Source: Ruminococcus sp. OA3 (GTDB lineage Bacteria; Bacillota; Clostridia; Lachnospirales; Lachnospiraceae). Taken from it: a stretch of DNA of 64,000 nt. The stretch lies in NCBI RefSeq assembly GCF_022440845.1, contig NZ_JAKNTO010000001.1:868001-932000 (forward strand), written 5' to 3'. Below the pieces are notes generated by a model. It searched no databases. It saw only the letters and a program-made list of their open reading frames with translations, and was not told where the DNA came from. The translations under genes were made by a program, and so were the position numbers. Positions 1-7,713 of this stretch are shown piece after piece; position 1 is the first letter of the stretch, and each line of letters starts with the position of its first letter.

Positions 1-402
1 CGGCTGCAAGAGTCCTGATTTTAAAAGCTGCCTGTAATGGGGCTGTTCTTTGACGGCACATCCCTCCGCTGAAAAAGCGATCAGCGGAGGAATCAGCAAT
101 ACCATTGTCTGGTAGATCTGCAAAATCCCGTCGCGCTGTGACAGTACAGATTTTATCATGGCAGAAGAACTTCTGTCCGGGTGCTCGTAGCACACCAATG
201 GTGCAGTGCGGGGCTCAATACGGATAAACCCATCCTGCTTCAATGCATTTAAGACCTCCGAGACAGTGCGGATGCTGACCTGGTAGTTTTTACAGAGCTG
301 CCTGCCTGAAGGCAGATGTTTTCCCTGCTGCAATTGTCCGCTTTTGATTCTGCCCTTCAGATCGTTGTATACATAAGAAAAACGAGTGTCTTTATTCTTC
401 AC
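1..402 (-). CDS. GntR-family regulator, partial (C-terminal part outside window)
   Basis: The 134 residues present start at a GTG preceded by GGAGG. They form an N-terminal GntR winged helix (about residues 5-75; RTVSEVLNALKQDGFIRIEP is the recognition and wing region) followed by the beginning of a helical effector domain. The protein is clearly paralogous to the next gene upstream (513-1979): LCKNYQVSIRTV matches LCQIYHVGIRTV, and the effector start DGILQIYQTMVLLIP matches DSILDVYETITLLMP. It is transcribed away from the c-di-GMP genes and has its own promoter in the 110-nt gap. The ligand is unknown and the gene runs off the window edge, so completeness cannot be judged. Confidence 0.8.
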   Translation of the reverse strand, partial: MKNKDTRFSYVYNDLKGRIKSGQLQQGKHLPSGRQLCKNYQVSIRTVSEVLNALKQDGFIRIEPRTAPLVCYEHPDRSSSAMIKSVLSQRDGILQIYQTMVLLIPPLIAFSAEGCAVKEQPHYRQLLKSGLLQP

Positions 403-429
403 TACTTTTCCTCCTGCCCATTATGACAT

Positions 430-458
430 AGAATAACTAAAATACTGTAATTTTTCAA
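430..458 (-). promoter_or_regulatory. Sigma-A-type promoter of the partial GntR gene
   Basis: Reading the minus strand, TTGAAA (453-458) and TATTCT (430-435) are separated by 17 nt, just upstream of the GGAGG and GTG start at 402. This suggests the two tandem regulators are transcribed separately. Confidence 0.5.
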
Positions 459-512
459 TTAATTGTGGTCATCAGCGGTCACAAACATTCAGATGTGAGG
501 CCGGTGCGGCTT

Positions 513-1979
513 CTATAATCCGGGGTCCGGCGTGACCAGAGACCTGGCTTCAGGGAGGCCCCGGCCAACCATAAAATCGCGTACAAATTCAAAAACGTGG
601 CAGTAACATAAAGAAAGCTGCCTGGAAAAGGCTTCGGCACCCTTTGTATTCAGCAGGTCTAACGCCTGCAGGCACATCTGATTCAATGTATTGGAAGAAC
701 GATTTCCATCCAGATAAAAGGAATAATAATATCCCCAATGCAGTAATTTATTCGTCTCCTGGAGGAGGAGGCATAAAGGCTGAAGGGGCAGTTGTTCTGT
801 TATACACTGAAGGATGTGATCAAGGGGGATGATGTCAGGCTGTCCAAACCTCTGCCGCATGGCATCCCATGTGCTCCTCTCGATATGAGGAAATGCAAGT
901 CGCACGGCCGGTTGTATGGCGATCGCCATAAACTGCAGTGCACTAAGATACAGAAGGGTGTCATTTTTGTAGGTCCTGTTTTTCATGCAGGAACAGGTTG
1001 CCTGGCCGTTGAACAGCGTGACCTGTGTCCCTTTTGCGTTAAAGGTTTCCGCAAAACCGAGTTCATTCAATGTTGACATGGCTTTGCGTATCGTCGAGAC
1101 AGAGACATTGTACTGCAGGGCAAGCTCAGCTTGCGGCGGCAGGAATTCCCCGTCTTTGTATAGGCCAATTCCGATCTTGTCGATCAGATCCCGTGTGATC
1201 TGCATGTAATAATGGTCCCGCCCGGTTTCTGCATTCCAGAAAAAGCAATTGTTTTTTTGTGATGGTTTTATGTCCGGAGTTTGTGACAGCGTGTTCAAGT
1301 ACCGGGCTATGGCATTTTGCATTCCGCAGTAAATGGAGCTAAAACGTGCCTGGATTTCACCCGGGTCTTTTTCTTTTAATGAATCCATTACCCACTGCGT
1401 GCGTGCGCCGTCCGTATAATCTGCGATGACAGACATTGCTTCCTTGCTGTTCAGGAAGAACGGGACCCGTGCGTGCAGTTCGAGACTTGTAAAAATGTCG
1501 CGGAATAACAGGTTTCCCGTGGAATCCAGCATATCGTGAAGCAGCGATGAACATATGTGCCATCTCTGCGCACTGCATTCAGGCTTACACCGGGTGAGCG
1601 AATGAAAGTGTGGACTGAGTACTTCATCCCCGCAGGAGAGGGCTGAAAAAGAAAAAAGGCGGGGCATTAAAAGAGTGATCGTTTCGTAGACATCCAGGAT
1701 AGAATCTTTCTGCTCCAAAATATTCCTGGTGGGGCTCAAAGCAGAATCTCCGTCAGGAGGTCTGTAAATAACAACGGTAGGCTTCCGCTCTTGGGAACAA
1801 ATGAGGCCTTCAGATTTCAGGGCGGCGAGCACATCTTTTACCGTACGGATTCCTACATGATAAATCTGACAGAGCTGATTGATCGAGGGCAGAGCTGCAC
1901 CATGCGGCAGATACCCGGTTGTGATCTGATAACTAAGATTTTGGTACAGATAATGAAATAAGGTTCTCTTTTTTTCCAA
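513..1979 (-). CDS. Double-headed GntR-like transcriptional regulator
   Basis: A 488-residue protein with two GntR winged-helix domains, one at residues 1-75 (LPSINQLCQIYHVGIRTV) and one at about 245-320 (LPPQAELALQYNVSVSTIRK), each followed by an all-helical region. Ordinary GntR proteins have one DNA-binding domain and about 240 residues, so this looks like a duplicated, fused regulator. The start is TTG at 1979 with GGGAGGA 10 nt upstream. It is tandem with a paralogue (1-402) and divergent from two c-di-GMP turnover genes. Its targets and effector are unknown; control of the neighbouring signalling genes is only a guess from position. Confidence 0.75.
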   Translation of the reverse strand: MEKKRTLFHYLYQNLSYQITTGYLPHGAALPSINQLCQIYHVGIRTVKDVLAALKSEGLICSQERKPTVVIYRPPDGDSALSPTRNILEQKDSILDVYETITLLMPRLFSFSALSCGDEVLSPHFHSLTRCKPECSAQRWHICSSLLHDMLDSTGNLLFRDIFTSLELHARVPFFLNSKEAMSVIADYTDGARTQWVMDSLKEKDPGEIQARFSSIYCGMQNAIARYLNTLSQTPDIKPSQKNNCFFWNAETGRDHYYMQITRDLIDKIGIGLYKDGEFLPPQAELALQYNVSVSTIRKAMSTLNELGFAETFNAKGTQVTLFNGQATCSCMKNRTYKNDTLLYLSALQFMAIAIQPAVRLAFPHIERSTWDAMRQRFGQPDIIPLDHILQCITEQLPLQPLCLLLQETNKLLHWGYYYSFYLDGNRSSNTLNQMCLQALDLLNTKGAEAFSRQLSLCYCHVFEFVRDFMVGRGLPEARSLVTPDPGL

Positions 1980-2179
1980 GATACAGATCCTCCCTTCGTC
2001 AAACGTGCGGACACGCTTTCCTCACTGACGCTCATTATATCATAAAATGGGGCAAGCTATATGCAAACGTACACAAATATATAATTGTTTTTTCGATTTT
2101 TATAAATTAAAATATAGTTATCGTAATAAAAGGTAGTGCAAAGAGACTGAATTTCATATAAAATGGAGATTGTTAGACT
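1980..2179. promoter_or_regulatory. Divergent intergenic region between GntR regulator and EAL gene
   Basis: AT-rich 200-nt spacer. On the minus strand an extended -10 (TGATATAAT, TATAAT near 2035-2040) lies about 60 nt upstream of the TTG start of the regulator; no good -35 is visible. On the plus strand a GGAG sits 10 nt before the ATG at 2180. No clear palindromic operator was seen. Confidence 0.35.
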
Positions 2180-4426
2180 ATGAAAAAGCAAAAGGCATTT
2201 ATTGTCCGGGGCGCACAGATCGGATTATTGTCCATAATTTTAATTATGGTTTTTACTGCCTCGATCTGGAATGCGGCGCAGCTTCGTATTGTACTGAACG
2301 ACAGTACAAAGGAATATCTGAATGACGTAACTACACAGATGTCAGGGGATATACAGGGCACCATACAGCATAAGATGACAGATCTTGAAGAGTTGTCTGA
2401 TTCGGTTTCACGGTTTGACAGTGGACAGGACAGAGAAGAGCTGAAGGAATTTCTGAACAGAAAAGCGCATATTCAGGAGTTTGACCCTCTGGTAGTGCTG
2501 GACCGCAACGGTAATACCGTTTCCTCGGAATCTGAATTATTCTCTGGCAAGCGGGAACAAGAGATGCTATTACAGATGGAGAGCGTGCAGTCTTCATTTG
2601 AGGGAGAAGTCTGTGCCAGCTACCTGGGCGGCGAAATTATCGTTTACTCTGTTCCGGTCTATGAAAATGGTCAGGTGACAGGAGTATTGATTGGTGGCCG
2701 CAGTAAGGAAAATATGCAGCGGATGATCGCATCGAAAAGTTTTAATGGAAATGCATTGAGCTGTATTATCGACAGTGATGGTCAGGTTGTGATTTCACCC
2801 GAAGATTTAAATCCATTTATGCAACTGGAAGATATTTTCGAATCAGATGAGAAAGTGGCTGCCGGGATCCGGGAGATGCAGGAGAAAATGCGTGCCGGGC
2901 AGGATGGTATGCTGAAGTTCACAGCTGTCACACATGAGGAGCTTTTTTTAGCGTATAATGGGCTTGGGATCAATGACTGGATACTGCTTACCATTATTCC
3001 GGCCGATATCATATCCGGAGGTGCTGACAGATATATCTACCAGTCGTTCATCATCGTGGGAGTTACGATAGCCTTTTTCTCCATGTTTTTATTTGCGGTT
3101 TTTCGCTTTTATAACGATTACCGGAAAAAGCTTGAACGGGCTGCATTTACTGACCCTGTAACGGGAGGAATGAACAACGCAGCTTTTCAAATGAAATTCC
3201 GGGAAATATCGCATGAAATAAAACCCTGTACTTATACGATCGTCCTGCTCAATGTGAAGGGGTTCAAGATGATCAACGAACGGTTTGGAATCAGTGTCGG
3301 CAATGATATCCTGCGCTATGTCTGCCGGGTACTGGAACATCATATGAGAGCGGAGAAGAATGAGTTTGCAGCGCGCAGCGAGTCGGATCATTTTTTTCTC
3401 TGCATAAAAGAACACGCCCCCGAGGCGATCAAAGCAAAACTGGGTGTGATCATTGAGGATATTAATTCTTTTCACGGCGTTGATCTGCCCTGTTATCAGT
3501 TCTCATTTAAACAGGGAGCCTGTCTTGTGGAGGATCCTGGAATGGAGATCATGCTTCTCCAGGATCGGGCAAGGACCGCTTATCAGAATCAGAGTCCGGG
3601 AATGCAGCAGGAATGTTCTTTCTATGACAACAGCTTTACGGATAAACTGAGGAAAGAACATGAACTCAACGAGTTGTTTGAGCGTTCTGTTTCAGAACAC
3701 CATTTTGAGATATACCTTCAGCCTAAAATAGGCTTGGGGGAGAATCGGCTGGAAGGTGCCGAGGCACTGGTTCGGTGGAATCATCCGCAGAGAGGCATGA
3801 TTTCCCCGGCAGAGTTTATTCCGATTTTTGAACGCAGCGATAAAATATGCACATTGGACTTCTATGTGTTTAAAGAGGTCTGTATGCTTCTGAACAGTTG
3901 GATAAAGGAAGGGAAAAAGCCTGTGCCCATATCCGTCAATCTTTCCAGGCTGCACTTTTTGAATGCCGGTTTTCTGGAAGAATTTGCTGAAATTGCGCAT
4001 GAGTATGAGATTTTGCCCGGAATGATTGAATTTGAACTGACAGAGTCTATTTTTTTTGATACTCAAAGAATTAAAACGGTACAGGAAAGCATCCGCCATA
4101 TGCACAGAATGGGATTTCTGTGTTCTCTTGATGACTTTGGCTCCGGCTTTTCTTCGCTGGGGCTTCTGAAAGAATTTGACGTGGATACGCTGAAACTGGA
4201 TCGTTCATTTTTCATGAATATTTCCGACGAAAGAGGACAGGAGATTATTAGCTGTCTGATCGAGCTTGCCGGCAAGCTGGAGGTGCAGACGGTTGCAGAG
4301 GGGATCGAAACCCCGGAGCAGCTGGAGTATCTGAGGTCTGTACATTGTGATATGGTACAGGGATATATATTTTCAAAGCCTCTTCCCATATCGGCATTTG
4401 AGGAGTGGAGCAAACAGTATATCTGA
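2180..4426 (+). CDS. Membrane sensor c-di-GMP phosphodiesterase (dCache - degenerate GGDEF - EAL)
   Basis: 748 residues: TM helix at about 12-32, extracytoplasmic Cache-like sensor to about 285, second TM at 288-308, a GGDEF-fold domain from about 320, and an EAL domain from about 485 to the end. The GGDEF active site is replaced by SESDHFF (about residue 398-404), so cyclase activity is not expected. The EAL motifs look intact: EALVRW (about 527), ELTES (619), DDFGSG (651), KLDRSF (672) and VAEGIET (705), which carry the metal ligands and catalytic Glu. The protein should hydrolyse c-di-GMP to pGpG at the inner membrane face in response to an external ligand. It is followed after 30 nt by a GGDEF cyclase gene, likely in one operon. 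Confidence 0.88.
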   Translation: MKKQKAFIVRGAQIGLLSIILIMVFTASIWNAAQLRIVLNDSTKEYLNDVTTQMSGDIQGTIQHKMTDLEELSDSVSRFDSGQDREELKEFLNRKAHIQEFDPLVVLDRNGNTVSSESELFSGKREQEMLLQMESVQSSFEGEVCASYLGGEIIVYSVPVYENGQVTGVLIGGRSKENMQRMIASKSFNGNALSCIIDSDGQVVISPEDLNPFMQLEDIFESDEKVAAGIREMQEKMRAGQDGMLKFTAVTHEELFLAYNGLGINDWILLTIIPADIISGGADRYIYQSFIIVGVTIAFFSMFLFAVFRFYNDYRKKLERAAFTDPVTGGMNNAAFQMKFREISHEIKPCTYTIVLLNVKGFKMINERFGISVGNDILRYVCRVLEHHMRAEKNEFAARSESDHFFLCIKEHAPEAIKAKLGVIIEDINSFHGVDLPCYQFSFKQGACLVEDPGMEIMLLQDRARTAYQNQSPGMQQECSFYDNSFTDKLRKEHELNELFERSVSEHHFEIYLQPKIGLGENRLEGAEALVRWNHPQRGMISPAEFIPIFERSDKICTLDFYVFKEVCMLLNSWIKEGKKPVPISVNLSRLHFLNAGFLEEFAEIAHEYEILPGMIEFELTESIFFDTQRIKTVQESIRHMHRMGFLCSLDDFGSGFSSLGLLKEFDVDTLKLDRSFFMNISDERGQEIISCLIELAGKLEVQTVAEGIETPEQLEYLRSVHCDMVQGYIFSKPLPISAFEEWSKQYI

Positions 4427-4456
4427 CACATGTGAAATTGTGAAAAGGAGTAAGCG

Positions 4457-6397
4457 ATGAAAAAACAGATAAATAAGAGGCTGTGTATTATTATTTTTGC
4501 GGCCATGCTGGTTTCGCTTCTGCTGAACTATCTGCTTCAAATTTTCCAGGCTCAGGATACCATGCGCGTGAACTCCCAGGAGTTATTTTGGCAGATCAAT
4601 CAGATATTGGTCCAGAATGAAAAAGAGGTAGAACAGATTAAGGAAGATTTTGCAAAGAGCTGTCTGGTAAACGCCAAGGCGGCAGCCTATATTGTTCAGA
4701 ACAATCCGGACATCATTAACGATCAGGATGAACTCGAAAAGATTGCAGAATTTCTCCAGATCGATGAATTTCACATTTTTGATACACAGGGGAATCTGTA
4801 TGCGGGTTCACAGCCAAAGTACTTTGGCCTGAATTTCAACTCCGGAGAACAGATGCGGTTTTTTTTGCCGATGCTGAAAGACCGGTCGCTGGAATTATGC
4901 CAGGAGATAACCCCGAATACAGCGGAGCAGAAACTGATGCAGTATGCGGCGGTCTGGAGAGAAGACGGTGAAGGGATTGTACAGATAGGTATGGAACCGC
5001 ACAGAGTTCTTGAGGCAATGAAGCGCAATGAGCTGTCTTATATTTTTTCCATCGTTACGGCGGATAAAGGGGCGGTCATCTGTGCGCTGGACCCTGAGAC
5101 ATATCAGGTACTCGGCGCTACAGGTTCCGGTTATATTGATAAAAATATAGAGGAGCTGGGGATTGATCCCCAGGAAGTAAACGCCGGTGGAAACGGGTTC
5201 CATGCGGTTGTGGACGGTGAGAAAAGTTATTGTGTATTTGAAAGAAACGGATCGGTGATTCTTGGACGTATCGTTCCCCATGACAGCATGTATCAGAATG
5301 TCAACAGAAACTGTCTTATGCTCGGCGGCTACCTGCTGCTTCTCGGCATTATTATGATAGCTGCAATATCCCGGTATCTGGACCGCTATATATTAAAAGG
5401 CATTTCTGCCGTGAACCAAAAGATGAGAGTGATAACGGGAGGAGATCTTGATACGAAGGTTGATGTGGATACCACGCCGGAGTTCGCGGAGCTGAGTGAA
5501 CAGATCAATGAAATGATAGGGAGTCTGCTGGACACCACCAATAAGCTCTCGACAGTTCTGGATGTTGTCAGTATACCGGTGGGAGTCTATGAGTACAGGC
5601 AGAATATGAAACGTGTGATGGCGACCAGGCGGATTGCGGAGATTTTAAAACTGTCGCAGGATGAGGCAAGGCTGATATTGTCGGACTGTATGCTGTTTGA
5701 GAGGAAGCTGGAAGAAATCCGCGGGCATATGGTGGATGGGAGAAAAGAAATTTATCAGCTTCCCGGGAAAATTAAACGTTTTATCCGTATGGAGTCGATC
5801 ACGTATGAAAAGAATATGCTGGGTATTCTCATGGATGTAACGAATGATGTGATGGAACGCCAGCATATTGAACGTGAACGGGATATTGATCTTTTAACTG
5901 AATTATACAACCGGAGGGCGTTTTATCGTCGTCTGGAAGCGTTTTTTGTGCCCGCACCGGAATTTAAATATGCTGTGATCCTGCTCGCTGATTCGGATCA
6001 GCTGAAACGAGTCAATGACCAGTATGGACATGAAAGCGGTGACCGTTATCTGTGTGGAGTTGCCCGGATTTTATGCACCGGACCTTCAGAGAACAGAATC
6101 GTCGCGAGGCTGGGCGGTGATGAATTTGCACTGATCATCTGTGCTGATGACAGGGAAGAACTGACGGAGAGGATCGGGATCATACGTGAGGCGATGCAGG
6201 GCTACACGGTGAAACTGAGTTCGGATGTGGCTGTTACAGTGCGGTTTTCCGCCGGATGTGCATACTATCCGGAGGACGGTACTGATTATCGGGAACTGCT
6301 CAAACTTGCGGATCAACGAATGTATCAGGAGAAAAAAGAGCATAAAAGGGAGGATAAGAGGTGTTTAGATCATGATGGAGCAGTTAAGCCTGTTTGA
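4457..6397 (+). CDS. Membrane sensor diguanylate cyclase (Cache - HAMP - PAS-like - GGDEF)
   Basis: 646 residues with a TM at about 8-28, a periplasm-side sensor region, TM at about 290-312, a HAMP linker (about 313-365), a PAS-like stretch, and a C-terminal GGDEF domain with intact GGDEF at about residue 552. It should make c-di-GMP from two GTP. The RxxD inhibitory site normally found just before the GGDEF strand is absent (the stretch reads SENRIVARLGGDEF), so product feedback inhibition through that site is not expected. ATG at 4457 follows AAGGAG. The 3' end overlaps rarA by 26 nt. Paired with the upstream EAL phosphodiesterase, it gives opposite enzymatic outputs from one transcription unit. 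Confidence 0.88.
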   Translation: MKKQINKRLCIIIFAAMLVSLLLNYLLQIFQAQDTMRVNSQELFWQINQILVQNEKEVEQIKEDFAKSCLVNAKAAAYIVQNNPDIINDQDELEKIAEFLQIDEFHIFDTQGNLYAGSQPKYFGLNFNSGEQMRFFLPMLKDRSLELCQEITPNTAEQKLMQYAAVWREDGEGIVQIGMEPHRVLEAMKRNELSYIFSIVTADKGAVICALDPETYQVLGATGSGYIDKNIEELGIDPQEVNAGGNGFHAVVDGEKSYCVFERNGSVILGRIVPHDSMYQNVNRNCLMLGGYLLLLGIIMIAAISRYLDRYILKGISAVNQKMRVITGGDLDTKVDVDTTPEFAELSEQINEMIGSLLDTTNKLSTVLDVVSIPVGVYEYRQNMKRVMATRRIAEILKLSQDEARLILSDCMLFERKLEEIRGHMVDGRKEIYQLPGKIKRFIRMESITYEKNMLGILMDVTNDVMERQHIERERDIDLLTELYNRRAFYRRLEAFFVPAPEFKYAVILLADSDQLKRVNDQYGHESGDRYLCGVARILCTGPSENRIVARLGGDEFALIICADDREELTERIGIIREAMQGYTVKLSSDVAVTVRFSAGCAYYPEDGTDYRELLKLADQRMYQEKKEHKREDKRCLDHDGAVKPV

Positions 6398-7694
6398 TGA
6401 CCGCAGGACGAGTGCACCCCTGGCCAGCCGCCTGCGTCCGGAAACGCTGAATGAATATGTGGGCCAGCGGCATCTGATCGGAGAGGGGAAGATCCTGCGG
6501 CAGCTCATTGAAAAAGATCAGGTATCTTCCATGATATTCTGGGGGCCTCCCGGTGTGGGTAAGACGACACTGGCGAGGATTATCGCGAATCAGACCAGGG
6601 CCAAATTCGTGGAGTTCAGCGCGGTGACCAGCGGGATCAAAGAGATAAAGGAAGTTATGAGCCAGGCGGAGTTTAACCGCAGGTCAGGCGTCAGGACTTT
6701 GTTGTTCGCTGATGAAATTCATCGGTTTAATAAGGCTCAGCAGGATGCCTTTTTGCCGTACGTGGAAAAAGGAAGCATTATTCTGGTGGGTGCGACGACT
6801 GAGAATCCTTCTTTTGAGATCAATTCAGCGCTTCTGTCGCGGTGTAAGGTATTTATTTTAAAAGCGCTCGGGGAGGAGGACCTGAAGGAGCTGCTGCTGT
6901 ACGCCCTGAAAAGTACGAAGGGATTCGGAAATCAGGATATCGCAATTGATGATGACATGCTGTCCGCGATTGCACGTTTTTCCAACGGCGATGCGAGGAC
7001 TGCACTGAATACGCTTGAAATGGCAGTACTAAACGGCCGGATGGATGAGAAGGCAAAGATCTGTGTGGATGAGGATACTCTGGCACAGTGTATGAATCGG
7101 CGTTCTCTGTTGTATGATAAGACCGGGGAAGAACATTATAATCTGATCTCGGCGCTGCACAAGTCCATGAGAAACAGTGATCCGGATGCAGCAGTGTACT
7201 GGCTGTGCCGTATGCTGGACGGAGGGGAGGACCCGCTGTATATTGCCAGGCGCCTGGTGAGGTTTGCCAGCGAAGATGTTGGAATGGCGGAACCGGAAGC
7301 GCTTCAGACTGCTGTGGCCGTATATCAGGCGTGTCATTTTCTCGGGATGCCGGAGTGCGATGTTCATCTGACACATGCGGTGGTCTGTCTGGCAATGGCA
7401 CCCAAATCCAATGCACTTTACAGGGCGTGTGAGTCCTGTAAAAAAGACGTGCGGGAGCTGCCTGCCGAGCCGGTGCCTCTTCCGATCCGGAATGCACCGA
7501 CCAGCCTGATGAAGGATATGAAGTATGGGCAGGATTATATCTACGCCCACGACACTGAGGAGAAGCTGAGCCGTATGCAATGCCTGCCGGATGCGCTTGC
7601 AGACCGAAGATATTACCTGCCCACAGAGGAAGGGCAGGAAAAGCAGGTGAGGGAGCGGCTGGAACAGATTCATAAATGGAAGAATGAAAAATAA
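6372..7694 (+). CDS. rarA: Replication-associated recombination protein A (AAA+ ATPase)
   Basis: 440 residues of the RarA/MgsA/WRNIP1 clamp-loader-like AAA+ family, which act at stalled replication forks. Visible motifs: Walker A GPPGVGKTT at about residue 58, Walker B LLFADEIHRFNK at about 111, the sensor region TTENPSFEIN, and the C-terminal oligomerisation domain with SDPDAAVYWLCRMLDGGEDP, typical of the family. Length is as expected. Two adjacent ATGs (6372 and 6375) could start it; the reading frame overlaps the end of the GGDEF gene. The N-terminal LASRLRPETLNEYVGQ matches the family closely. Confidence 0.95.
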   Translation: MMEQLSLFDDRRTSAPLASRLRPETLNEYVGQRHLIGEGKILRQLIEKDQVSSMIFWGPPGVGKTTLARIIANQTRAKFVEFSAVTSGIKEIKEVMSQAEFNRRSGVRTLLFADEIHRFNKAQQDAFLPYVEKGSIILVGATTENPSFEINSALLSRCKVFILKALGEEDLKELLLYALKSTKGFGNQDIAIDDDMLSAIARFSNGDARTALNTLEMAVLNGRMDEKAKICVDEDTLAQCMNRRSLLYDKTGEEHYNLISALHKSMRNSDPDAAVYWLCRMLDGGEDPLYIARRLVRFASEDVGMAEPEALQTAVAVYQACHFLGMPECDVHLTHAVVCLAMAPKSNALYRACESCKKDVRELPAEPVPLPIRNAPTSLMKDMKYGQDYIYAHDTEEKLSRMQCLPDALADRRYYLPTEEGQEKQVRERLEQIHKWKNEK

Positions 7695-7713
7695 AGAATA
7701 AGAGAGTATACGG

